DNA from: Streptomyces sp. NRRL B-1347
GTDB taxonomy: Bacteria; Actinomycetota; Actinomycetes; Streptomycetales; Streptomycetaceae
Length of the DNA stretch: 5,444 bases
NCBI RefSeq assembly: GCF_000720325.1
Contig: NZ_JOJM01000148.1
Coordinates: 1 to 5,444 of the forward strand
Direction of reading: 5' to 3'
Of the stretch, positions 1-5,444 are shown one piece after another (positions within the stretch are counted from its first letter, which is position 1; each line of letters starts with the position of its first letter). The notes beneath the pieces were generated by a model. That model saw nothing but the letters and a program-made list of their open reading frames with translations. It was not told where the DNA came from and made no database searches. The position numbers and the translations under genes are program-made.

Positions 1-562
1 CCAGGCCACCCAGGGATCCTGTTCCACCACTAAGTAGAACGGTCTTTCCAGCGGCGAATACGTTCCCCGAACCCAGCCCCCGACCCGCAACACGGACCAG
101 CCTGGGCACCGAGAAAATCGCACCACGCACCGCAACCTGCGGCTCACCACTGGCCAGCGCCACCCCCAGCGCCGCATCCAGATCCCCTCCGGCCGCGGGG
201 TCGATGTCACAGAGGAGGATCCGTTCCGGATTCTCCGCCTGCGCGGCACGCACCAGGCCCCACACCGCCGCCCCGGCAGGATCCGTCACCGCTCCATCGC
301 CCGCGGGCACCGCCCCCCGGGTCACCACCACAAGGCGCGAATCCTCAAACCCGGCCCCGGTCAGCCACGCCTGTACGACCTCAAGGACCTGGGAGGTCAG
401 GGCGAGTGCCGCGCCCTCCCCTTCGCCGCCGAAAGCTTCCAGGACGGCCAACGGCGGGGCCGTCGCGCTCCGGTCGAGGGCCATCACGTCGTCGGCCGTG
501 GCCACCGGCACCCAGGACGGCGCGTCCCCCCGTACCGACGGCAGCTCGGTCCACTCCACGGC
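1..562 (-). other. Ketoreductase domain, N-terminal part (structural subdomain and start of catalytic fold)
   Basis: The KR structural subdomain starts near FAVEWTELP (Trp1246), runs through SRLVVVTRG and [12 protein letters not shown], and passes after SVPRLVR into the catalytic subdomain at [14 protein letters not shown], which holds the NADPH-binding glycine motif (residues 1421-1427). The window ends there. There is no enoylreductase between the two subdomains, the place where ERs are inserted, so this module lacks one. The catalytic Ser and Tyr and the stereotype residues are outside the window. The last codons use an unusual A/T-ending codon set. Confidence 0.9.
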
Positions 563-3500
563 GAAGAGCGCGTCGGCGGCCGCCGTGTCCGTCGCGCTCT
601 CCAACTGGCCTGCGGACACCGGCCGGGACACCAGGGAGTCCATGGCCACGACGAGGCCGCCGGTCTCGTCCGCCGCCGTCAGGGACACGGCGCCGGGGCC
701 GCCGGGCGTCAGGCGCACCCGGAGCGTGGAGGCACCGGCGGCGTGCAGCACGAGGCCGTTCCACGCGAACGGCAGCACCGGCTGCCCGGGGTCATCCGCT
801 GTCGTGTCCGCCGTGGTGGCGAGCATTCCGGCGTGCAGGGCCGCGTCGAGGAGCGCGGGGTGGATGCCGAACCTCTCGGCGTCCTTGCGCTGTTCATCGG
901 GCAGGGCGACCTCCGCGAAGAGTTCCTCGCCGCGCCGCCACACCGCCCGCAGGCCGCGGAACGCGGGGCCGTAGCCGTAGCCGCGCTCGGTCAGTCCGTC
1001 GTAGAAGTCATCGGGGTGGACGTCGATCGGCTGCGCGCCGCGCGGCGGCCAGGCGGTGAAGTCGAAGGCGCTGTCGCCGCGGGGCGGGGCGGTGACCGAC
1101 AGGAGGCCCGCCGCGTGCCGGGTCCACGTGTCGGTGCCGCCCCCGTCGGCGGCATCCTCGGGCTGGGAGTACACCTCCACCGTGCGCGAGCCCTTCGCGC
1201 CCGTCGCACCCGGGGCGCCCACCGCGACCTGCACCCGCACCGCGCCGCGCGCGGGCACCACCAGCGGCGCCTCGACCACGAGCTCTTCGAGGGCCGCGCA
1301 CCCGGCTTCGTCTCCGGCGCGCACCGCGAGTTCCACGAGCGCGGTCCCGGGGACGAGGACCGCGCCGCCGACCGCGTGGTCGGCCAGCCACGGGTGCGAG
1401 CGCAGCGAGAGCCGGGAGGTGAAGACCAGGCCGTCGGAGTGCGGCAGTCGCACCACCGCGCCCAGCAGCGGGTGGTCCGCCGGGGTCTGCCCCAGCGACA
1501 CGGCGTCCGTGGCCGATGCGCCGGGCTGCAGCCAGTAGTGCCGGTGGTCGAAGGCGTACGTCGGCAGGTCCACGGGGGCGGAGGCGGCTCCGGCGGGCAG
1601 TAGGCGGGTCCAGTCCACGGTCACGCCCCGCACGAACAGTTCGGCCGTCGAGGCGAGGAGCGTCCGCTCCTCCGGGCGTCCTTCGCGCAGGGCCGCGACG
1701 CAGGTCACCGCGGCGGTCGAGGCGGTGGCGGTCTCCTCGACCAGGCCGGTCAGGGCCGCGCCAGGACCCAGTTCCACGAACAGGGTGCCGCCGCACTCCA
1801 CGGCGGCCGCGATGCCTTCGGCGAACCGCACCGGACGCCGCACGTGCTCGGCCCAGTACCGGGGGTCGGCGAGTGCGTCGGGCTCTGCGGGCCGCCCGGT
1901 CACGTTCGAGATCACCGGGATCGCGGGCTGCCGCCACGCCACCGTGGCGAGCTCGGCGGTGAAGTCGGCGAGCATCGGCTCCATCCGCGCGGAGTGGAAC
2001 GCGTGCGAGACGGCGAGGCGCTTCGTCTTGTGCCCCCGCTCCCGCAGCTGGTCCGCCGCCGCGAGGACCGCGTCCTCGTCTCCGGAGAGCACCAGCGCGG
2101 ACGGGCCGTTGACCGCCGCGATCTCCACGCCCGCGCCCAGCAGCCCGGTGACCTGCTCCTCGGTCGCGGCCACCGCGACCATGGCCCCGCCAGGGGGCAG
2201 CGCCTGCATGAGCCGCCCCCTGGCGGCGACCAGGCGCGCCGCGTCGGGCAGCGTCAGCGCGCCCGCGACGTACGCGGCGGTGACCTCGCCGATCGAGTGC
2301 CCGATGACCACGTCCGGGCGTACGCCCCAGGACTCCACGAGGCGGGCCAGCGCGCTCTCCACCGCGAACAGTCCGGCCTGGGTGAACACCGTCTGGTTCA
2401 GCAGGTCGGCGCTGCCCGCCACCGTGCCCAGGACCACGTCACGCACCGGATGGTCGACCCATCCGGCGAGGCGCGCGTCCAGGTGCTCGCAGGCCTCGTC
2501 GAAGGCCGCCGCGAACAGCGGGTGCCGGTCGTACAGTTCCCGGCCCGCCCCCACTCGCTGTGAGCCCTGCCCGGGGAACACCCACACGACCTTGCCCGGC
2601 ACGCCGGACCCGGCGATCCGGCCGGACACCACACCGGTGGCGCTCTCGCCGCGTGCGAGCGCGCCGAGGCCCGCCAGGGCCTCGGTGTCCGTGCGGGCGA
2701 GCACCACGGCGCGTTCGTCGAGCAGGGCCCGGTCCGACAGGAGTGCCCCGGCGACTCCCGCCAGGGACGTTCCCGGGGCCTCCAGGTACGCCGTCAGGCG
2801 CGCGGCCTGGCCCGTCAGCCCGCCGCCACTGCTCGCCGAGACGACCAGCGGCACCACGCCCCCGGGCTCCGCCTCCACCTCCGCCTCCGCCGGGGCGGGC
2901 TCGGCCTCGTCGGCGGGCGCTTCCTCCAGGATCAGATGGGCGTTGGTGCCGCTGATCCCGAACGAGGAGATCCCGGCCCGGCGCGGACGTGTGGCACGAG
3001 GCCACGCGCGCGCCTCCGTCAGGAGCTCGACCGCGCCCGCCGACCAGTCCACCTCGGTCGTGGGCTCCTGGACGTGCAGGGTGGGCGGCATGACGCCGTG
3101 GCGCAGCGCCTGCACCATCTTGATCACGCTGGCCACACCGGCGGCGGCCTGGGTGTGCCCGATGTTGGACTTCAACGAGCCCAGCCATATGGGCTGTCGG
3201 GGGCTCCGGCCCTGTCCGTACGTCGCCAGGAGCGCCTGGGCCTCGATCGGGTCGCCGAGGGCCGTGCCGGTGCCGTGGCCCTCCACGACGTCGACGTCCG
3301 CCGAGACCAGTCCGGCCCCGGCCAGGGCCTTGCGGATCACGCGTTCCTGCGAGGGGCCGTTGGGGGCGGTGAGGCCGTTGGAGGCGCCGTCCTGGTTCAC
3401 CGCGCTGCCCCGGACGACCGCGAGGACGCGGTGGCCGCGCTCCTGCGCGACCGAGAGGCGTTCGAGTACGACCACGCCCGCGCCCTCGGCGAGGCCCATG

Positions 3501-4288
3501 CCGTCGGCGCCGTCGGCGTACGCCTTGCACCGCCCGTCGGATGCCATGCCGCGCTGCCGGGAGAACGCCACGAAGGTGCCGGGTGTCGACATGACCATCG
3601 CGCCACCGGCCAGGGCCATCGAGCACTCGCCCTGCCGCAGCGCCTGCGCGGCCAGGTGGATCGCGACGAGCGACGACGAGCACGCCGTGTCGACGGTGAC
3701 CGCCGGGCCCTCGAAGCCGAACACGTACGACACCCGGCCCGACGCCACGCTCCCGGCCACGCCCGTGCCGGTGAAGCTCTCCAGCTCGGGGGCGACCGCC
3801 CCGGCACCGGCCCCGTACCCCTGGCTGGACACACCGGAGAACACCCCGACGTCGGTGCCCTTCAGCGACAGAGGGTCGACGCCCGAATGCTCCAGGGCCT
3901 CCCAGGAGGTCTCCAGGAGCAGCCGCTGCTGCGGGTCCATGGCCAGGGCCTCGCGCGGCGAGATGCCGAAGAACCCGGCGTCGAAGAGGCCTGCCCCGCG
4001 CAGGAATCCGCCCTGGTCGGTGTAGGACGTACCCGGGTTGTCGGGGTCAGGGTCGAAGAGGCCCTCCAGTTCCCAGCCCCGGTCGTCGGGGAAGCCCGAC
4101 ACCGCGTCCCGGCCCTCGCGCACCAGGCGCCACAGGTCCTCCGGGCCCGTCACGCCGCCGGGCAGCCGGCAGGCCATCCCCACGATCGCCACCGGCTCGC
4201 CCGCGTGCGCCGATCCCTGTTTCCGCAGCTGGTGCAGTTCCGTCGTGACGCGCTTGAGGTACTTGAGGAGTTTGTCGTCCGTGGCCAT
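1..4288 (-). CDS. Modular type I polyketide synthase, 5' part (docking-KS-AT-DH-KR...), runs off the window
   Basis: This is the start of a multimodular PKS protein that extends a polyketide chain by one malonate-derived unit in its first module. It reads 1429 codons without a stop and continues past the window edge. Domains in order: N-terminal docking coil (residues 1-30), KS (31-456, catalytic Cys203, His338, His378), KS-AT linker (457-569), AT (570-855, Ser665 and His765, malonyl-type motifs), post-AT linker with [13 protein letters not shown] (about 908-920), DH (938-1221, His971 and Asp1148), KR structural subdomain (from about 1243) and the first residues of the KR catalytic subdomain with GGTGSLG (1421-1427). 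The ATG at 4288 is chosen because a GTGAGG ribosome site lies 8 bases upstream and the protein then opens with a typical docking coil just before the KS. The gene lies 69 bases after the preceding PKS gene on the same strand, probably in one operon. The reductive set predicts a double bond in the product. Codon use is strongly G/C-ending until the KR, where it changes abruptly near the window edge. Confidence 0.96.
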   Translation of the reverse strand, partial: MATDDKLLKYLKRVTTELHQLRKQGSAHAGEPVAIVGMACRLPGGVTGPEDLWRLVREGRDAVSGFPDDRGWELEGLFDPDPDNPGTSYTDQGGFLRGAGLFDAGFFGISPREALAMDPQQRLLLETSWEALEHSGVDPLSLKGTDVGVFSGVSSQGYGAGAGAVAPELESFTGTGVAGSVASGRVSYVFGFEGPAVTVDTACSSSLVAIHLAAQALRQGECSMALAGGAMVMSTPGTFVAFSRQRGMASDGRCKAYADGADGMGLAEGAGVVVLERLSVAQERGHRVLAVVRGSAVNQDGASNGLTAPNGPSQERVIRKALAGAGLVSADVDVVEGHGTGTALGDPIEAQALLATYGQGRSPRQPIWLGSLKSNIGHTQAAAGVASVIKMVQALRHGVMPPTLHVQEPTTEVDWSAGAVELLTEARAWPRATRPRRAGISSFGISGTNAHLILEEAPADEAEPAPAEAEVEAEPGGVVPLVVSASSGGGLTGQAARLTAYLEAPGTSLAGVAGALLSDRALLDERAVVLARTDTEALAGLGALARGESATGVVSGRIAGSGVPGKVVWVFPGQGSQRVGAGRELYDRHPLFAAAFDEACEHLDARLAGWVDHPVRDVVLGTVAGSADLLNQTVFTQAGLFAVESALARLVESWGVRPDVVIGHSIGEVTAAYVAGALTLPDAARLVAARGRLMQALPPGGAMVAVAATEEQVTGLLGAGVEIAAVNGPSALVLSGDEDAVLAAADQLRERGHKTKRLAVSHAFHSARMEPMLADFTAELATVAWRQPAIPVISNVTGRPAEPDALADPRYWAEHVRRPVRFAEGIAAAVECGGTLFVELGPGAALTGLVEETATASTAAVTCVAALREGRPEERTLLASTAELFVRGVTVDWTRLLPAGAASAPVDLPTYAFDHRHYWLQPGASATDAVSLGQTPADHPLLGAVVRLPHSDGLVFTSRLSLRSHPWLADHAVGGAVLVPGTALVELAVRAGDEAGCAALEELVVEAPLVVPARGAVRVQVAVGAPGATGAKGSRTVEVYSQPEDAADGGGTDTWTRHAAGLLSVTAPPRGDSAFDFTAWPPRGAQPIDVHPDDFYDGLTERGYGYGPAFRGLRAVWRRGEELFAEVALPDEQRKDAERFGIHPALLDAALHAGMLATTADTTADDPGQPVLPFAWNGLVLHAAGASTLRVRLTPGGPGAVSLTAADETGGLVVAMDSLVSRPVSAGQLESATDTAAADALFAVEWTELPSVRGDAPSWVPVATADDVMALDRSATAPPLAVLEAFGGEGEGAALALTSQVLEVVQAWLTGAGFEDSRLVVVTRGAVPAGDGAVTDPAGAAVWGLVRAAQAENPERILLCDIDPAAGGDLDAALGVALASGEPQVAVRGAIFSVPRLVRVAGRGLGSGNVFAAGKTVLLSGGTGSLGGL
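626..1477 (-). other. Dehydratase domain
   Basis: This domain removes water from the beta-hydroxyacyl chain to give an enoyl thioester. It begins DHPLLGAVV. The catalytic His971 is in [10 protein letters not shown] (codon 1376-1378), matching HxxxGxxxx[11 protein letters not shown] carries the YGP motif (Tyr1106). The catalytic Asp1148 is in [12 protein letters not shown] (codon 845-847), matching DxxxH. The double-hotdog length and all three motifs are intact, so activity is expected. The post-AT linker lies just before it. Confidence 0.93.
1724..2581 (-). other. Acyltransferase domain, predicted malonyl-CoA specific
   Basis: The domain loads the extender unit onto the ACP. It starts at VFPGQGSQ; the nucleophile Ser665 is in GHSIGEV (codon 2294-2296), followed by AARGRLMQ. 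The specificity motif is HAFH at residues 762-765 (1994-2005), with His765 as the catalytic His. GHSIG together with HAFH is the known malonyl signature, whereas methylmalonyl ATs usually have GHSQG and YASH. The unit added should therefore carry no alpha-methyl branch. The prediction comes from motifs only. Confidence 0.93.
2582..2920 (-). other. KS-AT linker
   Basis: Residues 457-569 connect KS and AT. The first part is a low-complexity Glu/Ala/Pro run (about residues 457-476), followed by the ordered linker with [12 protein letters not shown] and a helical stretch typical of this position. It has no catalytic motif. Confidence 0.75.
2921..4198 (-). other. Ketosynthase domain
   Basis: This domain performs the decarboxylative Claisen condensation that adds the extender unit. 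The active-site Cys203 lies in [11 protein letters not shown] (codon 3680-3682), His338 in [12 protein letters not shown] (codon 3275-3277) and His378 in [12 protein letters not shown] (codon 3155-3157). The spacing of 135 and 40 residues is usual for extending KS domains. Cys rather than Gln at the active site shows it is not a KSQ loading domain. The domain ends around [13 protein letters not shown]. It appears complete and active. Confidence 0.96.
4199..4288 (-). other. N-terminal docking coil (class 1a-like)
   Basis: Residues 1-30 open with [14 protein letters not shown] and continue [10 protein letters not shown] before the KS begins at [15 protein letters not shown]. The heptad-like hydrophobic spacing and the sequence type match the dimeric coiled-coil docking domains that sit before the KS in actinobacterial PKS subunits. 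It probably receives the acidic final helix of the preceding protein; the basic K and R residues here would complement it. Confidence 0.87.
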
Positions 4289-4289
4289 G

Positions 4290-4326
4290 GTTCAGTCCTC
4301 ACGAAGGGTTGTTCGGTCCACGAAGG
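4290..4326. repeat. Imperfect 16/18-base tandem direct repeat before the downstream PKS gene
   Basis: On the plus strand, 4290-4307 reads GTTCAGTCCTCACGAAGG and 4311-4326 reads GTTCGGTCCACGAAGG, separated by GTT. The copies differ by one substitution and a two-base insertion. On the coding strand the copy nearest the ATG holds the GAGG ribosome site, created by those two extra bases; the other copy reads CGTGGACC there. It looks like a small local duplication in the leader. Function, if any, is unknown. Confidence 0.7.
4297..4302 (-). promoter_or_regulatory. Ribosome binding site of the downstream PKS gene
   Basis: The coding strand reads GTGAGG followed by eight bases and then ATG at 4288. 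The GAGG core pairs with the 16S rRNA 3' end at a normal spacing and supports this start. Confidence 0.75.
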
Positions 4327-4357
4327 TCGGGTGGCGCCGCAGGGCCTCGAACCGGGC

Positions 4358-5444
4358 TCAGACAAGCCCCAGTTCGTCGTCGATGAAGTCGAGGACTTCG
4401 TCGGCCGACGCGGATTCCAGCTTGTCCGCGACCGTCGAGACGTCCGTCTGCTCGAGCACTCCGTTGCACCTGGCCACCAGTCCCTGAAGGCGCAGCGCGA
4501 CACTGGATTTCATGGCCGCGTCGAGGGACAGTCCGCCGATCAGCGTCTCGACGTCCTCGATCCTCGCGTGCACGCGGGCGAGCACGTCGTCGCTGACGCC
4601 GAGGCCGTCGCGCAGATGGCGGGCGAGGACCAGCGGGTTCGGCTGGTCGAAGACGAGCGTGGCGGGCAGCTTCAGGCCGGTCGCCTCGCGCAGCCGGTTG
4701 CGCAGCTCCACCGAGGTGAGCGAGTCGAAGCCGACGTCCTTGAACGCCGTGTCCGCCCGTACGCCGCCCGGCCCGCTGTGCCCGAGCACCACGGCGGCCT
4801 GTGTCCGCACCAGGTCGAGCAGCAGGGCCTCCTGCTCCGGTCCTGTGAGCTGGGCCAGGCGGCGGACGAGGTCGCCTTCGTTCGCGGCCGCCGCCCGCGC
4901 CTGCTGCCGGGCCGCGGGCACGAGGCCGCGCAGCAGGGGCGGCACTCCACCGCCGCCCGCCGCACCGGCGCGCACGCCCTGGAGGTCGAGCTTGACGGGC
5001 ACCAGCAGTGCCCGCCCGGACGCCACGGCGGCGTCGAACAGCTCCATGCCCTCGGCGGGCTTGATGCCCACGACGCCGGTACGGTTCGCGCGCCGGCTCA
5101 TCCTCGTCCGGTCGGCCGTGCTGAGGTGCGTGGTCATGTTGGTGGCGTGCTCCCAGGTGCCCCAGGCGAGCGAGAGGCCGGGCAGACCCGCCGCCCGCCG
5201 CTGCGCCATCAACCCGTCCAGGAACGCGTTCGCCGCCGCATAACCACCACTACCCGCACCCATGAACACAGACGAAGCCGACGAGTAGACGACGAACGCA
5301 CGCAGATCCAGGCCCCGAGTCAGCTCGTCGAGGTGCCGCACCGCGTCCACCTTCGGCGCGAACACCCGCTCCAGGCGCTCCGGAGACAGCGCCCCGATCA
5401 CACCGGCGTCAAAGACACCCGCCGTGTGGACGACACCCGTGAGT
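4358..5444 (-). CDS. Modular type I polyketide synthase, 3' end (...KR-ACP-docking)
   Basis: These are the last 361 codons of an upstream PKS protein, ending at a TGA stop at 4360-4358; the start lies outside the window. It begins inside a KR catalytic core (HTAGVFDAG, then the SSASSVFMG and GGYAAANAF active-site strings), followed by an Ala/Gly-rich linker, an ACP with the GFDSL phosphopantetheine site (Ser241 of the visible part), and about 79 residues of helical C-terminal docking domain ending ADEVLDFIDDELGLV. There is no thioesterase or reductase release domain, so the protein passes its chain to another PKS subunit, most simply the one encoded next. Whether the module also has a DH or ER cannot be seen. 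An internal GTG at 5401 could be taken for a start, but the KR sequence continues upstream of it in frame to the window edge, so it is not the true start. Confidence 0.96.
   Translation of the reverse strand, partial: LTGVVHTAGVFDAGVIGALSPERLERVFAPKVDAVRHLDELTRGLDLRAFVVYSSASSVFMGAGSGGYAAANAFLDGLMAQRRAAGLPGLSLAWGTWEHATNMTTHLSTADRTRMSRRANRTGVVGIKPAEGMELFDAAVASGRALLVPVKLDLQGVRAGAAGGGGVPPLLRGLVPAARQQARAAAANEGDLVRRLAQLTGPEQEALLLDLVRTQAAVVLGHSGPGGVRADTAFKDVGFDSLTSVELRNRLREATGLKLPATLVFDQPNPLVLARHLRDGLGVSDDVLARVHARIEDVETLIGGLSLDAAMKSSVALRLQGLVARCNGVLEQTDVSTVADKLESASADEVLDFIDDELGLV
4361..4597 (-). other. C-terminal docking domain (class 1a-like)
   Basis: About 79 residues after the ACP form predicted helices: VSDDVLARVHARIEDVETL, then DAAMKSSVALRLQGLVARC, then a final acidic helix ADEVLDFIDDELG. 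This layout, two dimerisation helices and a last docking helix, matches the known 4-helix docking domains of actinobacterial PKS subunits such as the erythromycin synthase proteins. The expected partner is the N-terminal coil of the next protein, encoded 69 bases downstream. The helix assignment is inferred by eye. Confidence 0.85.
4598..4870 (-). other. Acyl carrier protein domain (upstream module)
   Basis: This domain carries the growing chain on a phosphopantetheine arm. The segment starts at LVRRLAQLTGPEQEALLLDL, continues through TAFKDVGFDSLTSVELRNRL with the modified Ser at visible residue 241 (codon 4721-4723), and ends with the TLVFDQPNPLVLARHL helix typical of PKS ACPs. It directly precedes the docking region and is the only carrier domain visible in the window. 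Confidence 0.95.
4979..5443 (-). other. Ketoreductase domain, C-terminal part (upstream module)
   Basis: The domain uses NADPH to reduce the beta-keto group of the ACP-bound chain. Visible are HTAGVFDAG, the catalytic Ser (visible residue 55, codon 5279-5281), Tyr (68, codon 5240-5242) and Asn (72, codon 5228-5230) in the family's S-12x-Y-3x-N spacing, then SLAWGTWEH of the substrate-binding lid region. The active site looks intact. The Leu-Asp-Asp marker of B-type KRs reads Phe-Asp-Ala here, and the position that is Trp in A-type KRs (eight before the Tyr) is Phe, so the alcohol stereochemistry cannot be assigned with confidence. The NADPH-binding half lies outside the window. Confidence 0.92.

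Larger units (their letters stand above)
4289..4357 (-). other. Intergenic gap between the two PKS genes
   Basis: These 69 noncoding bases separate the stop codon of the upstream gene from the ATG of the downstream gene. I see no terminator-like hairpin followed by a T run and no convincing promoter, which fits co-transcription of the two subunits. The gap contains the ribosome binding site and an imperfect tandem repeat, listed separately. Confidence 0.75.

Noticed and set aside
14..284. Three GGATCC sites at 14-19, 217-222 and 279-284, a possible sign of a cloning junction
   Set aside because: They fall in the stretch with lower GC3 where such sites become more likely, and the reading frame and protein motifs run through them undisturbed. 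Not enough to claim engineering.
204..1962. Several overlapping plus-strand open frames opposite the DH and KR region
   Set aside because: All are Arg/Pro/Ala-rich, overlap one another in different frames and lie antisense to well-supported DH and KR sequence.
2160..2222. Short inverted repeat CCAGGGGGCAG / CTGCCCCCTGG-like bases around 2190 and 2215
   Set aside because: It lies inside the AT coding sequence in conserved codons (ALPPGG and RGRLM), and GC-rich coding DNA produces such pairings by chance.
1725..4025. A 766-codon open frame on the plus strand
   Set aside because: It lies antisense to the KS, AT and linker coding sequence. The translation is rich in Ser, Arg, Ala, Thr and Pro with no recognisable domain, as expected for the complement of a G/C-ending gene. 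The minus frame gives a complete PKS domain order, so this is a shadow.
381..4503. Other minus-strand open frames, up to 414 codons, in frames different from the PKS
   Set aside because: They are Arg/Gly/Pro-rich out-of-frame readings of the same DNA. The PKS frame is open for 1429 codons and contains every expected catalytic motif.
4038..5243. Plus-strand open frames of 149 and 243 codons opposite the ACP, docking and KR region
   Set aside because: Low-complexity Ser/Arg/Ala translations without motifs, antisense to clear ACP and KR sequence.
1..5444. TTA codons that would place the genes under bldA tRNA control
   Set aside because: I checked both reading frames for TTA on the coding strand and found none in the window. 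Codons outside the window cannot be judged.

Overview
The window is a very GC-rich piece of a type I modular polyketide synthase (PKS) locus. It most likely comes from Streptomyces or a related actinomycete: codons end in G or C over most of the length, and the domain sequences are of the standard cis-AT actinobacterial type. All coding is on the minus strand, so the biological reading direction runs from 5444 down to 1. Both genes run off the window, and together they fill it apart from a 69-base gap.

Layout in reading order. (1) Positions 5444-4358 hold the last 361 codons of an upstream PKS protein: the C-terminal half of a ketoreductase (KR) with intact Ser-Tyr-Asn active-site residues, an acyl carrier protein (ACP) with its phosphopantetheine serine, and a helical C-terminal docking domain. 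There is no thioesterase, so the chain is handed on to another protein. (2) Positions 4357-4289 are a short intergenic gap with an imperfect tandem repeat; its downstream copy carries the ribosome binding site of the next gene. I see no terminator, so the two genes are probably co-transcribed. (3) Positions 4288-1 hold the first 1429 codons of the next PKS protein: N-terminal docking coil, ketosynthase (KS), malonyl-type acyltransferase (AT), dehydratase (DH), then the KR structural subdomain and the first residues of the KR catalytic Rossmann fold, where the window stops. I translated this frame codon by codon and found no stop and no frameshift.

How they work together. The upstream module reduces its beta-keto group and holds the chain on its ACP. 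The C-terminal docking helices probably pair with the N-terminal coil of the next protein. The KS of that protein accepts the chain, its AT loads malonate, and the DH and KR convert the new beta-keto group to a carbon-carbon double bond. No enoylreductase (ER) lies between the KR subdomains, so the expected unit is an unsubstituted enoyl unit, as in polyene or macrolide chains. The final product cannot be named from this window.

The system is a well-known type. The least ordinary details are a sharp codon-usage change at both window edges (both inside KR catalytic cores), a KR without the usual stereochemical marker residues, and the tandem repeat that contains the ribosome binding site. No tRNA, rRNA, mobile element, CRISPR array or attachment site was seen, and neither gene has an in-frame TTA codon within the window.
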